Assembly: GCF_008642275.1 (NCBI RefSeq)
Contig: NZ_CP029189.1
Coordinates: forward strand, 4,562,501 to 4,626,500
DNA from: Streptomyces venezuelae
GTDB lineage: Bacteria > Actinomycetota > Actinomycetes > Streptomycetales > Streptomycetaceae
DNA length: 64,000 bases
Reading direction: 5' to 3'
The position numbers were made by a program, and so were the translations under genes. The notes beneath the pieces were generated by a model that made no database searches, had not been told where the DNA came from, and worked only from the letters and a program-made list of their open reading frames with translations. How positions within the stretch are numbered: the stretch's first letter is position 1; each line of letters opens with the position of its first letter. Of this stretch, positions 1 to 9,592 are shown piece after piece.

Positions 1-420
1 TGGCGGACCCGCCCGGCCATCGGGCCGTCCGGCCCGGATGCCGATGACGCGGTGGGCCTGGACGACGGGTGGCACGACAGCGGGGTGCGGGAGATCCGGT
101 GGGCGGCGATGCGGAAGGCTGCGGGCGCGCTGGTTCCGGACATGGCGGTGGCTCCCGGGCCCGTGCCGGTGCCTCCGGCGGTTTCCGAGGGGGAGCGGGT
201 GCGGGGGCGGCGGGCCGTGACGGTGGTGTCCGGGCTGGAGCTGGATCTGGGGCCTGGCGTGCTGGCGGTGACGCCGGGCGGGTCGGGCCAGGTCGCGGAG
301 GTCGCGGCGGTCGCGGAGGTCGCGGAGGTCGCGGAGGTCGCCGAGGCGGTGTCAGCGCCGTTGGCTCCGCCGGTGGTTGGGGCGCGGGTGCTGGCCCGGC
401 GGAAGCCGCCGCCGGAGTAG
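1..420 (+). CDS. C-terminal end of a protein that begins before the window (possibly DUF6350-type membrane protein)
   Basis: The frame is open from base 1 to the TAG at 418-420, so only the last 139 residues are visible. They are hydrophilic: a stretch with DDGWHDSGVREIRWAAMRKA is followed by a low-complexity tail rich in Val, Ala and Glu that ends in RRKPPPE. The VAE repeats come from a 9-bp tandem repeat in the DNA. In other Streptomyces the gene just upstream of purN encodes a DUF6350 multi-membrane-span protein with a hydrophilic tail, and this could be that tail. No membrane segment is visible here, so the assignment rests on position only. Confidence 0.45.
   Translation, partial: WRTRPAIGPSGPDADDAVGLDDGWHDSGVREIRWAAMRKAAGALVPDMAVAPGPVPVPPAVSEGERVRGRRAVTVVSGLELDLGPGVLAVTPGGSGQVAEVAAVAEVAEVAEVAEAVSAPLAPPVVGARVLARRKPPPE
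292..345 (+). repeat. 9-bp tandem repeat inside the first gene
   Basis: Six head-to-tail copies of GTCGCGGAG (two with one substitution) encode a repeated Val-Ala-Glu/Ala motif. The unit is a multiple of three, so copy-number change keeps the frame. Confidence 0.8.
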
Positions 421-442
421 GCCGTTCGGGTGGTGGGGCGGG

Positions 443-498
443 TGCGGCGCCGTTGCCGGGGGCGCTGCCCCCGGACCCCCGCGCCTCAAACGCCGGCG
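443..498. repeat. Streptomyces interspersed repeat, core copy 1
   Basis: This module contains a short hairpin (CCGGGGG, loop, CCCCCGG) followed by CGCGCCTCAAACGCCGGCGG. An almost identical module lies at 10999-11054 and a diverged one at about 16450-16533. It is intergenic and may act as a terminator for the gene ending at 420. This kind of element is common downstream of Streptomyces genes; that statement is from memory. Confidence 0.75.
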
Positions 499-676
499 GG
501 GCTGTAGATGGCGCGGCAGGGCTGGAGGCGGGCCGGCAGGGCTGGAGGCGGGCCGGCAGGGCTGGAGACGGCGCGGCGGGGCCAGAGACGGGCGCGGGGC
601 TGGGGACGGCGAGGCAGGGCCGGGGACGGGGCGGCGGGCTTGGATACGGGCCGGCGGGGCTGGAGGCGGCGCGGCG
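499..676. repeat. Degenerate 20-bp tandem array (about 9 units)
   Basis: Nine units of the form GGGCTGGAGGCGGGCCGGCA follow directly on the repeat core; units 2 and 3 are identical, and one unit is 18 bp. The array ends 3 bases before the stop codon of the minus-strand gene at 680. A different array grew from the second core copy at 11055. It looks like local expansion of the last bases of the interspersed repeat. Confidence 0.8.
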
Positions 677-679
677 GGC

Positions 680-1264
680 TTATTGGCGGACCTTCAGGAC
701 GTCGCCCACCACGTTGTCCGGGAGGAGGGTGTTGCACTGGAGTTCCGCCGACTTGGTGAGGGCGTCGTCGCGGCAGACGTAGAAGTCCTTGTAGGCGAGC
801 TGCAGGGCGTACGAGCCGAACGCCAGCAGGATCGCCAGTGAGGCCGTGACGAGGCCGCTCACCGCCGCGGTGCGCTGGGGGCGGGCCGCGGGGCCCAGGG
901 CGTCCAGGCCGGTCGGCGCCGCCGGGGCGCCCTCGGTGGTCGCCGGTGCGGGCTTGCCGCGCAGCGCGCTGATCCCCCAGTAGAGGGCGAGCGCCCCGAG
1001 CAGCAGCCCCACGGACGGGATGCCGAAGATCCCGAAGAAGAAGCCCCACATGCCGGCCAGCAGCGCGTAGCGGGCGCGGCGCTGGATCGGGTCCGTCGGG
1101 TCCCAGCGCGCCGGACCCCGCCGGTCGTCCGAGTCCTTCGGGCCGTCGCCGTTCCCGCCGCCACCACCGCTGCGCGGCTGCCACGGCTGGTCGGGCCGGC
1201 CTTCCGGCGGAGCCGCGAAGGGGTTGTCGTCGGTGGGGGACTCGGGCTGACGGCGGTCCGGCAT
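680..1264 (-). CDS. DUF4190-type small membrane protein
   Basis: The product has 194 residues. The first 65 are hydrophilic and rich in Pro, Gly and Asp. Two hydrophobic segments follow (about residues 69-100 with a GIFGIPSVG turn, and about 135-157). A short soluble tail carries two cysteines (YVCRDD and LQCNTLL). This layout fits DUF4190 proteins of unknown function. The ATG at 1264 was chosen because GGAAG lies 8 bases upstream; the frame stays open further upstream but without a better start. It is divergent to purN. The stop codon abuts the 20-bp repeat array. Confidence 0.75.
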   Translation of the reverse strand: MPDRRQPESPTDDNPFAAPPEGRPDQPWQPRSGGGGGNGDGPKDSDDRRGPARWDPTDPIQRRARYALLAGMWGFFFGIFGIPSVGLLLGALALYWGISALRGKPAPATTEGAPAAPTGLDALGPAARPQRTAAVSGLVTASLAILLAFGSYALQLAYKDFYVCRDDALTKSAELQCNTLLPDNVVGDVLKVRQ

Positions 1265-1506
1265 CGGGTGTGTTTCTTCCCCTGTGTCATGGACGTCGCG
1301 GGACGTCGTGGCGAGGTGAGGCCAGTTTGCGGCTTGTACGCCAGACGCTACCGCCCGGCCGTCCCCCCGTCCCTCGGGGGCTGTCCGGTGTACCGGTATC
1401 GTTGCAGGCGGTCGGTCGCTTCGTATGGTTCCCCATATATCGGTACCCCGAAGTTTCGTATGACCACACAAGACGAACACCGCAATCCCGCGAGAAAGGG
1501 CCTCCC

Positions 1507-2130
1507 ATGGCCGCCTCCCGCCTGGTCGTGCTGGTCTCCGGTTCCGGCACCAACCTCCAGGCCCTGCTCGACGCCATCGACGCCCACCCCGGCGGATCCG
1601 AGGGCTTCGGCGCCGAAGTCGTCGCCGTGGGGGCCGACCGCGAGAACATCGCCGGCCTGGAGCGGGCCGAGAAGGCGGGGATCCCCACCTTCGTCTGCCC
1701 GGTCAAGGGCTACGGCAGCCGCGCGGAGTGGGACGTCGCCCTCACCGAGGCGACCGGCGCGTACCAGCCGGACCTCGTCGTGTCCGCAGGATTCATGAAG
1801 ATCGTGGGCAAGGTGTTCATCGACCGCTTCGGCGGCCGGTTCATCAACACCCACCCCGCCCTCCTCCCCGCCTTCCCCGGTGCGCACGGCGTACGGGACG
1901 CCCTCGCCTACGGCGCGAAGGTCACCGGCTGCACGGTCCACTTCGTGGACAGCGGCGTGGACACCGGTCCGATCATCGCCCAGGGTGTGGTCGAGGTCCG
2001 GGACGAGGACGACGAAGCCGCTCTCCATGAGCGCATCAAGGAAGTCGAGCGCCAGCTGCTCGTCGATGTCGTGGGGCGTCTGGCCCGGCACGGCTACCGC
2101 ATTGAGGGACGAAAGGTAACGATCCAGTGA
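1507..2130 (+). CDS. purN: Phosphoribosylglycinamide formyltransferase
   Basis: PurN transfers the formyl group of 10-formyl-THF to GAR, the third step of de novo purine synthesis, in the cytoplasm. The 207-residue protein has the usual length, the N-terminal [11 protein letters not shown] loop, and the [13 protein letters not shown] motif with the catalytic Asn-His, followed by GCTVHFVD. The ATG at 1507 follows GAGAAAGGG at good spacing. The stop TGA overlaps the GTG start of purH (GTGA), so the two are translationally coupled. Confidence 0.97.
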   Translation: MAASRLVVLVSGSGTNLQALLDAIDAHPGGSEGFGAEVVAVGADRENIAGLERAEKAGIPTFVCPVKGYGSRAEWDVALTEATGAYQPDLVVSAGFMKIVGKVFIDRFGGRFINTHPALLPAFPGAHGVRDALAYGAKVTGCTVHFVDSGVDTGPIIAQGVVEVRDEDDEAALHERIKEVERQLLVDVVGRLARHGYRIEGRKVTIQ

Positions 2131-3722
2131 CCGCCGCAGACACCGCAGCGAGCAACGACCCGACCACGAACCAGCGGCCGATCCGGCGTGCGCTCATCAG
2201 CGTCTACGACAAGACGGGACTGGAAGAGCTGGCCCGCGGTCTGCACGAGGCGGGCGTCGCGCTCGTCTCGACCGGCTCCACCGCCTCGAAGATCGCCGCC
2301 GCCGGGGTGCCCGTCACCAAGGTGGAGGAGCTGACCGGATTCCCCGAGTGCCTGGACGGCCGGGTCAAGACCCTGCACCCGCGCGTGCACGCCGGCATCC
2401 TCGCCGACCTGCGCCTGGAGGACCACCGCAACCAGCTCGCCGAGCTGGGCGTCGAGCCCTTCGACCTGGTGGTCGTGAATCTGTACCCCTTCCTGGCGAC
2501 CGTCCAGTCGGGTGCCACCCCTGACGAGTGCGTCGAGCAGATCGACATCGGCGGCCCGTCGATGGTCCGCGCCGCCGCCAAGAACCACCCCTCGGTCGCG
2601 GTCGTCACCAGCCCGGCCCGCTACGCCGACGTCATCGCGGCCGCCCAGGGCGGCGGCTTCGACCTCACCGCCCGCAAGCGGCTCGCCGCGGAGGCCTTCC
2701 AGCACACCGCCGCCTACGACGTGGCCGTCGCCTCCTGGTTCACGAACGCGTACGCCCCGGAGGGCGAGGAGGGCGCCCTGCCCGAGTTCCTCGCGGGCGC
2801 CTGGGAGCGCAAGTCGACCCTGCGCTACGGCGAGAACCCGCACCAGGCCGCCGCCCTCTACACGGACGGACAGCCGGGCGGAATCGCCAACGCCGAGCAG
2901 CTGCACGGCAAGGAGATGTCCTTCAACAACTACGTGGACACCGAGGCCGCGCGCCGCGCCGCCTACGACCACGACGAGCCCTGCGTCGCGATCATCAAGC
3001 ACGCCAACCCGTGCGGCATCGCGGTCGGCGCGGACGTCGCCGCGGCGCACCGCAAGGCGCACGCCTGCGACCCGCTGTCGGCCTTCGGCGGCGTCATCGC
3101 CGTCAACCGCCCGGTGACCGTCGAGCTCGCCGAGCAGGTCGCGGAGATCTTCACCGAGGTCATCGCCGCCCCCGCCTACGAGGACGGCGCGGTCGAGGTC
3201 CTGGCCAAGAAGAAGAACATCCGCGTCCTGAAGGTGGACGGCACCCCGCACCAGCCGGGCGACCTCAAGCCCGTCTCCGGCGGTGCGCTGCTCCAGCAGA
3301 GCGACCTCTTCCAGGCCGAGGGCGACGACCCGGCCAACTGGACCCTGGCCACCGGCGACGCGCTGTCCCCGGCGGAGCTCGCCGAGCTGGCCTTCGCGTG
3401 GAAGGCCTGCCGGGCCGTCAAGTCCAACGCGATCCTGCTCGCCAAGGACGGCGCCTCGGTCGGCGTCGGCATGGGACAGGTCAACCGCGTCGACTCGGCG
3501 AAGCTCGCCGTCGAGCGGGCGGGCGCCGAGCGCGCCCAGGGCTCGTACGCCGCGTCCGACGCCTTCTTCCCGTTCCCGGACGGGCTGGAGATCCTGACGG
3601 CCGCGGGCATCAGGGCCGTGGTCCAGCCGGGCGGTTCGGTCCGTGACGAGCAGGTCGTCGAGGCCGCGAAGAAGGCCGGTGTGACCATGTACTTCACCGG
3701 GACCCGGCACTTCTTCCACTGA
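2127..3722 (+). CDS. purH: Bifunctional AICAR formyltransferase / IMP cyclohydrolase
   Basis: PurH carries out the last two steps of IMP synthesis. The 531-residue protein has the N-terminal MGS-fold cyclohydrolase domain ([10 protein letters not shown] to about residue 195) and a C-terminal AICAR transformylase domain with [15 protein letters not shown] and the Lys-His pair of IIKHANPCG near residue 291. The length is standard. GTG start at 2127 overlaps the purN stop. It shares the formyl-folate pool with folD and glyA, also in this window. A strong hairpin ends the operon 12 bases after the stop. Confidence 0.98.
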   Translation: MTAADTAASNDPTTNQRPIRRALISVYDKTGLEELARGLHEAGVALVSTGSTASKIAAAGVPVTKVEELTGFPECLDGRVKTLHPRVHAGILADLRLEDHRNQLAELGVEPFDLVVVNLYPFLATVQSGATPDECVEQIDIGGPSMVRAAAKNHPSVAVVTSPARYADVIAAAQGGGFDLTARKRLAAEAFQHTAAYDVAVASWFTNAYAPEGEEGALPEFLAGAWERKSTLRYGENPHQAAALYTDGQPGGIANAEQLHGKEMSFNNYVDTEAARRAAYDHDEPCVAIIKHANPCGIAVGADVAAAHRKAHACDPLSAFGGVIAVNRPVTVELAEQVAEIFTEVIAAPAYEDGAVEVLAKKKNIRVLKVDGTPHQPGDLKPVSGGALLQQSDLFQAEGDDPANWTLATGDALSPAELAELAFAWKACRAVKSNAILLAKDGASVGVGMGQVNRVDSAKLAVERAGAERAQGSYAASDAFFPFPDGLEILTAAGIRAVVQPGGSVRDEQVVEAAKKAGVTMYFTGTRHFFH

Positions 3723-3734
3723 GTCCGGTCCACG

Positions 3735-3773
3735 GCGAAGGCCGCGCCCCGCACTGCGGGGCGCGGCCTTCGC
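3735..3773 (+). terminator. Terminator of purN-purH
   Basis: A perfect 18-bp stem (5' arm GCGAAGGCCGCGCCCCGC) with a 3-base loop begins 12 bases after the purH stop. It has no U-tract, as is normal in Streptomyces. The convergent gene ends at 3795, so it probably works in both directions. Confidence 0.9.
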
Positions 3774-3794
3774 CGGTTCTGCGGACGGGAGGGC

Positions 3795-4478
3795 TCAGTA
3801 GCTCGGGCGCTTGAAGTAGTCGCCGGCCTTCGCGAGGCCGATGACGATCGTGAGGCCGAGGGCGAGGGAGATCAGGGCGGGCAGCACGGCGACGGCGGTG
3901 GGACCGGTCGAGTGCTCGCTGGCGCCGATGGCCGCCAGGTTGACGAGCACGCTGATGCCGGCGAAGAGGGTCTGGATCGAGCCGTAGACGATGCCGGACA
4001 CGCGCACGCCGTTGCGGCCCTTGCCCATCTTGGCGGCCGTCAGGAACGGCCACAGGGCCAGGCCGATCAGGACGAGACCGCCGATGACGAAGCCGATGCC
4101 GACGGCGGCCCCCGCCTCTTCCGCCGAGGCGCTGGAGGACCCCGAGAGGGCCGAGGCGAAGACGGCACCGCCGATGATGACGAGCAGGCCGAGCAGGGCC
4201 TGCAGGCTGCCCAGGATGAAGAGGATGACGCGGGCGGCCTTGGCACCGCCGGGCATCTCCATGTGGGCCCCGGGGTATCCGCCCGGACCGCCGGGGTAGC
4301 CCGGGTATCCGCCGGGACCGCCCGGGTAGCCCTGCGGCGGGGTCTGCTGCGGGTAGGCGTAGCCGCCCTGCGGCGGGACGCCCTGGGGTGCCTGCTGGGG
4401 GTAGCCGTAGCCGGGCTGGCCCTGGGGGGCCTGCGGCGGCTGCTGGCCGTACGGGTTGTGCGGTTCGCCGAAGCTCAT
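3795..4478 (-). CDS. Membrane protein with Gly/Pro/Tyr-rich N-terminus
   Basis: The 227-residue protein starts with about 75 residues of PQQ, PQG and GGYPG repeats, followed by four hydrophobic segments (about 82-108, 127-147, 155-180 and 195-215). Such low-complexity cytoplasmic tails on small four-helix membrane proteins are common in actinomycetes; the function is unknown. The ATG at 4478 follows GGAGGAA at 9 bases; the open frame runs much further upstream antisense to folD, which is an artefact of high GC. It is convergent with purH. Confidence 0.8.
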   Translation of the reverse strand: MSFGEPHNPYGQQPPQAPQGQPGYGYPQQAPQGVPPQGGYAYPQQTPPQGYPGGPGGYPGYPGGPGGYPGAHMEMPGGAKAARVILFILGSLQALLGLLVIIGGAVFASALSGSSSASAEEAGAAVGIGFVIGGLVLIGLALWPFLTAAKMGKGRNGVRVSGIVYGSIQTLFAGISVLVNLAAIGASEHSTGPTAVAVLPALISLALGLTIVIGLAKAGDYFKRPSY

Positions 4479-4724
4479 GTTGGGGTGTTCCTCCGTGGAA
4501 GTGCGGGGACGCACGGCACGAGCACGGAGGAATCCTGCACGGTGCGGTCCCGCCCCCCGGCACTGCCCGCGGCACATCAGTCGATTCATCGTGGTCCGAC
4601 GGGCCCGGGCTTGTCCAGCCGGTTCGTGTACGACCGGTGACTTGTTGTGCAAGTGCAATGAACCCTGAACCCCTGCGAGTGCCTTGAGTGGAACAGGGGC
4701 CACCTCATCCGGGAGGATGGGGTC

Positions 4725-5585
4725 ATGACTGCCCAGATTCTCGATGGCAAGGCCACCGCCGCCGCGATCAAGTCCGAACTGACCGCCCGAGTGGCGGCCC
4801 TGAAGGCCCGGGGCGTCACCCCCGGCCTCGGCACCCTCCTGGTCGGTGACGATCCGGGCAGCCGCTGGTACGTGAACGGCAAGCACAAGGACTGTGCCGA
4901 GGTCGGCATCGCCTCCATCCAGCGCGAACTGCCCGCGACCGCCTCGCAGGAGGACATCGAGGCGGTCGTCCGGGAGCTCAACGCCAACCCGGAGTGCACC
5001 GGCTACATCGTCCAACTCCCGCTGCCCAAGGGCATCGACACCAACCGGGTCCTGGAGCTGATGGATCCGCTCAAGGACGCCGACGGCCTGCACCCCATGT
5101 CGCTCGGCCGGCTGGTGCTGAACGAGCCGGGCCCGCTGCCCTGCACCCCGTACGGGATCGTCGAACTGCTGCGCCACCACGGCGTCGGCATCAACGGCGC
5201 GCACGTCGTCGTCCTCGGCCGCGGGATCACCGTCGGGCGCTCCATCGGCCTGCTGCTGACCCGTAAGTCCGAGAACGCCACCGTGACGCTGTGCCACACC
5301 GGTACGCGCGACCTCTCCGCGCAGCTGCGCCAGGCGGACGTCATCGTCGCGGCGGCCGGTGTCCCGCACCTGGTCAAGCCGGAGGACGTGAAGCCGGGCG
5401 CGGCCGTGCTCGACGTGGGCGTCAGCCGGGACGGGGAGGGGAAGATCGTCGGCGACGTGCACCCCGGCGTGGCCGAGGTGGCCGCCTGGATCTCGCCGAA
5501 CCCCGGCGGGGTCGGCCCGATGACCCGGGCCCAGCTGCTCGTCAACGTCGTCGAGGCGGCGGAACGGACCACCAGTGCGGGCTGA
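4725..5585 (+). CDS. folD: Bifunctional methylene-THF dehydrogenase / methenyl-THF cyclohydrolase
   Basis: FolD interconverts 5,10-methylene-THF and 10-formyl-THF with NADP, feeding formyl groups to PurN and PurH. The 286-residue protein has the active-site YVNGKHK (Tyr and Lys of YxxxK), the QLPLP loop, the dinucleotide-binding [11 protein letters not shown] and the PGGVGPMT signature. The ATG is preceded by GGAGGAT at 7 bases. The next gene overlaps its last codons, so the two form an operon. Confidence 0.97.
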   Translation: MTAQILDGKATAAAIKSELTARVAALKARGVTPGLGTLLVGDDPGSRWYVNGKHKDCAEVGIASIQRELPATASQEDIEAVVRELNANPECTGYIVQLPLPKGIDTNRVLELMDPLKDADGLHPMSLGRLVLNEPGPLPCTPYGIVELLRHHGVGINGAHVVVLGRGITVGRSIGLLLTRKSENATVTLCHTGTRDLSAQLRQADVIVAAAGVPHLVKPEDVKPGAAVLDVGVSRDGEGKIVGDVHPGVAEVAAWISPNPGGVGPMTRAQLLVNVVEAAERTTSAG

Positions 5586-6114
5586 ACCGGACGCGGACGG
5601 CACGGCGGGTGCGGGAGCGGCCCGGGCGAACGGCACCCCCGTCGCTCCGGTCGTGCCCGCGACGCCCGTCGTGCCCGGCGCGCAGGCCGGTCCCGCCGCG
5701 GCCGCGGACGGGGCCGAGCCGGCGGCCAGGTCCCGCCGCTTCCCCTCCATCACCCGGGACACGGCCCGTCCCGAGGGCAGCGGCCGGGCCGTTCCCGGGG
5801 CCGTGTCCACGCCGGCCCGTCAGTGGCCGATGCTGAGCGTGCTCACCGCGACCGCGGTCGGGCTGCTGGCCACGGCCTTCGGGCACCCGCGGGTCGGCTG
5901 CCTGGCCATCGGCGTGGCCCTGATCGCGGCCTCGGTGATGCGGCGCGTGCTGCCCTCGGTGGGGATGCTCGCGGTGCGCTCCCGTTTCACGGACATGATC
6001 ACGTACGGGCTGCTGGGCGTGGCGATCACGCTGCTCGCGCTGGTGATGGCGGCGCCCAAGCCGTGGCTGGTGCTCCCGTTCATGGAGAGCGCGGTCCGCT
6101 TCACCGTGCGGTGA
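5575..6114 (+). CDS. DUF3017 membrane protein
   Basis: The product has 179 residues: about 85 Ala/Pro/Arg-rich residues, then three hydrophobic segments (about 86-105, 108-124, 140-160). The GTG start lies 11 bases inside folD. A DUF3017 protein follows folD in many Streptomyces, which fits the size and layout. Function unknown. Its 3' end overlaps the convergent LysR gene by 14 bases. Confidence 0.8.
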   Translation: MRAEPDADGTAGAGAARANGTPVAPVVPATPVVPGAQAGPAAAADGAEPAARSRRFPSITRDTARPEGSGRAVPGAVSTPARQWPMLSVLTATAVGLLATAFGHPRVGCLAIGVALIAASVMRRVLPSVGMLAVRSRFTDMITYGLLGVAITLLALVMAAPKPWLVLPFMESAVRFTVR

Positions 6115-7036
6115 GCGGCGCGGGCGGTGCGAACGGCGCGGGCGGTGCGAGTGACGTCGGCGACGCGAGGGCGGCCAGGGTGGCCGCGACCGCCGGCTGG
6201 GTCTCCGTGCCCGCCCGCACCATGACGTCCACCGTCCGCCCCGGGCCCGGCAGCTCCCGCACGGCGACCCCGGGCGGCGGGGCGTCGCACAGCAGCTTCG
6301 GCAGGATCGACACGGCCTGCCCGGTGGCGACGAGCCAGAGTCCGGACCGCAGGTCCGCGCACTCGTGCGCGATGCGCGGGGTGAACCCGGCGTTCCGGCA
6401 GGCGTGCAGCAGCATCGCGCGGCAGCTGCTCGGGGCGGGGGCCGAAACCCAGGTGCGCTCCCGCAGGGAGGCGAGCCCGTCCCGCTCGTACGCGGGGAGC
6501 AGTGCCTGCGGCAGCGCCAGGCACAGCGGGTCGTCGAAGAGCGCCACCGTGGTGGTCCCGGCCGCGGGCGGGGCCCCGAGCAGCGGGTAGGCGTAGGTCA
6601 CCGCCAGGTCCAGGCGGCGCTGCCGCAGCTGCGGCACGGCCTCCTCCGGGTCGGCTTGCACGATGCGCGGGCGCAGCCGGGGGTGGCGTAGGGCGAGCTC
6701 GGCGACGAGCGGTGCGGCCACCGTGGCCAGCGCGCTGGGGGCGCAGCCGATGGCCAGCTCCCCGCTCGGCTCGGCGTCGAGGGCGCGTACCGCTCCTTCG
6801 GCCCGTTCCAGGGCCGCGAGCACCGGTTCGCACGCGGCGGCCAGCGCCACTCCGGCCGGGGTGAGGCGCAGCCCGCGACCGTCCCGTTCGACCAGCGCCG
6901 CCCCGGCCTCGGCCTCCAGGGCGCGCAGCTGCTGGGAGACGGCGGAGGGGGTCACTCCGTGCAGGTCGGCGACGGCGGTCACCCGGGTGTGCTCGGCCAG
7001 GTCGCGGAGGATGACCATGCGCTTCACATCAAGCAT
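6101..7036 (-). CDS. LysR-family transcriptional regulator
   Basis: The 311-residue protein has an N-terminal winged HTH (HGVTPSAVSQQLRALEAEAG, about residues 27-46) and a periplasmic-binding-like effector domain from about residue 90. The C-terminus is an Ala/Pro-rich tail (PPAPFAPPAP). It is divergent to the SDR gene at 7108, the usual layout of a LysR regulator and its target. The 71-bp gap contains TTAAC repeated in inverted sense (CTTAAC and TTAACT) and AGCT pairs that could be a T-N11-A site. Confidence 0.93.
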   Translation of the reverse strand: MLDVKRMVILRDLAEHTRVTAVADLHGVTPSAVSQQLRALEAEAGAALVERDGRGLRLTPAGVALAAACEPVLAALERAEGAVRALDAEPSGELAIGCAPSALATVAAPLVAELALRHPRLRPRIVQADPEEAVPQLRQRRLDLAVTYAYPLLGAPPAAGTTTVALFDDPLCLALPQALLPAYERDGLASLRERTWVSAPAPSSCRAMLLHACRNAGFTPRIAHECADLRSGLWLVATGQAVSILPKLLCDAPPPGVAVRELPGPGRTVDVMVRAGTETQPAVAATLAALASPTSLAPPAPFAPPAPLTAR

Positions 7037-7107
7037 GAGTTCATCTTAACGATTGCTGTAGCTGAGGTAGCTGGACTTAACTGTCCGGTCGCGCCGATGC
7101 TCGTGCC

Positions 7108-7767
7108 ATGAACGCGAAGACGACGAACGCGATGACGGCGAACCCGAAGACGAAGAAGGTCGTGCTGATCGGCGCGCACGGGACCCTCGGCCGGGCGGTC
7201 CACGAGGCCCTGCGCGAGCGCGGCCACCAGGTCGTCACCGCCTCCCGCGACGGCGCCGACGTCCACGTCGACATCACCGACCCCGAGTCCATCCGCGCGA
7301 TGTACGCACAAGTGGCGCGGCAGGTGGGTGAAATCGACGCGGTGGCGAGCGCCGCCGGGAGCGTGCCGTGGCGCCCGTTCGGCGAGCTGACGACGGACGA
7401 CGTCCGTGCCGGTCTCGAAGGCAAGGCCGTCAGCCAGATCGAGCTGGTCCGCCAGGGAGCCCGGCACCTGCCGGCGCACGCCTCGTTCACGCTGGTCACC
7501 GGCATCCTGGCCCGCGAGCCCCTGCTCACCGGATCGGTTGCGGCCCTGGTCAACGGCGCCGTCGAGGCCTTCGTGCGCGCGGCCGCCGTCGAACTGCCCG
7601 GCCGCCAGCGGATCAACGCCGTCAGCCCCACCGTCTTCGAGGAGTCCCTCGACGCGTACGGGGACACCTTCGCGGGCTTCGACGCCGTGCCCGTGGCCCG
7701 CGCCGCGAACGCCTACGTCAAGTCGGTCGAGGGGCACCGGACGGGCCAGGTCTTCCTGGTCGAATAG
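7108..7767 (+). CDS. Short-chain dehydrogenase-like protein, catalytic Tyr-Lys not seen
   Basis: The 219-residue protein has a Rossmann-type glycine motif (VVLIGAHGTLGRAV), an acidic VDITD segment and the AAG turn of SDR enzymes. Where the YxxxK catalytic pair should be, the sequence reads GSVAALVNGAVEAFV, with no Tyr and no Lys. It may be a non-catalytic or NmrA-like reductase relative. An alternative start is the ATG at 7132. It is divergent to the LysR gene and probably controlled by it. A hairpin follows. Confidence 0.85.
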   Translation: MNAKTTNAMTANPKTKKVVLIGAHGTLGRAVHEALRERGHQVVTASRDGADVHVDITDPESIRAMYAQVARQVGEIDAVASAAGSVPWRPFGELTTDDVRAGLEGKAVSQIELVRQGARHLPAHASFTLVTGILAREPLLTGSVAALVNGAVEAFVRAAAVELPGRQRINAVSPTVFEESLDAYGDTFAGFDAVPVARAANAYVKSVEGHRTGQVFLVE

Positions 7768-7800
7768 CGGTCCGGGAGCCGGTCGGACCTTCGAACGCCG

Positions 7801-7830
7801 GGGTCCGTGTGCCGTGCACCACACGGACCC
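7801..7830 (+). terminator. Terminator after the SDR gene
   Basis: An 11-bp stem (GGGTCCGTGTG with its complement) closes an 8-base loop 33 bases after the stop. Confidence 0.8.
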
Positions 7831-7839
7831 GGGGATTAG

Positions 7840-8952
<1,113 letters not shown>

Positions 8953-8980
8953 TCCGGTCGTCCGACCCGATCCGCTCTCA

Positions 8981-9015
8981 CGGAAGGCCCCGGCGCATCG
9001 CGCCGGGGCCTTCCG
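8981..9015 (+). terminator. Terminator of mdh
   Basis: A perfect 16-bp stem (CGGAAGGCCCCGGCGC) with a 3-base loop starts 28 bases after the mdh stop. Confidence 0.9.
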
Positions 9016-9053
9016 GCGTTGCCGCGGAGTCGTCCAGGCCGCAATGACCGGTC

Positions 9054-9545
9054 CTACTTGTACATGCCCGGGGTGTAGTGGCCCGGCACCATGCGGGTGG
9101 TGACGCCGATGCGGTTCCAGACGTTGATCGTCGCGATGACGGCGATGAGCTGGGCGAGCTCGCGCTCCTCGAACTGCTCGGCGGCCCTCTCGTAGACCTC
9201 GTCGGGCACGAAACCGTCCGTGAGGACGGTGACGGCCTCGGTGAACTCGATCGCGGCGAGCTCCTTCTCGGTGTAGAAGTGCCGCGACTCCTCCCAGGCG
9301 CCCAGCTGGACGATGCGTTCGACGCTCTCGCCGGCGGCGATCGCGTCCTTGGTGTGCATGTCGAGGCAGAAGGCGCAGTGGTTGAGCTGGGAGGCCCGGA
9401 TCTTGACGAGCTCGACCAGGGAGGGGTCCAGACCCTTCTTGGAGGCGATCTCCAGGGCGAGGACGGCCTTGTAGACCTCGGGGGCGAGCTTCGCCATGTG
9501 CATGCGCGGGGTGTGCTCGGGGGCGTGTTCGTGCGTGGTCGTCAT
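9054..9545 (-). CDS. Carboxymuconolactone decarboxylase / AhpD-like protein
   Basis: The 163-residue protein carries the AhpD-type redox motif NHCAFCLDMHTKDA (Cys-x2-Cys-x3-His) near residue 56, preceded by the conserved VKIRASQ. This family includes alkylhydroperoxidase-like small enzymes. The ATG at 9545 gives a start rich in His (TTHEHAPEH). It is divergent to a MocR regulator across a 47-bp gap holding a palindrome, so it is probably the regulator's target. Confidence 0.92.
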   Translation of the reverse strand: MTTTHEHAPEHTPRMHMAKLAPEVYKAVLALEIASKKGLDPSLVELVKIRASQLNHCAFCLDMHTKDAIAAGESVERIVQLGAWEESRHFYTEKELAAIEFTEAVTVLTDGFVPDEVYERAAEQFEERELAQLIAVIATINVWNRIGVTTRMVPGHYTPGMYK

Positions 9546-9576
9546 GTGATCCACCCTAGGAGTCAGGCGGCCCACC

Positions 9577-9591
9577 GATATGGTCCATATC
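9577..9591. promoter_or_regulatory. Palindromic operator between AhpD-like gene and MocR gene
   Basis: GATATGGTCCATATC is a perfect 7-bp inverted repeat around one base. It ends one base before the ATG of the MocR gene, exactly where a ribosome binding site would be. That suggests autoregulation and possibly a leaderless or near-leaderless transcript. Confidence 0.65.
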
Positions 9592-9592
9592 C

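Noticed and set aside
499..676. Tandem array that might be taken for a CRISPR
   Set aside because: Units are head-to-tail with no unique spacers, and no cas genes are present. The same applies to 11055-11215.
2094..3719. 541-codon minus-strand open frame opposite purH
   Set aside because: It mirrors purH exactly and is low-complexity; the plus strand encodes the full enzyme.
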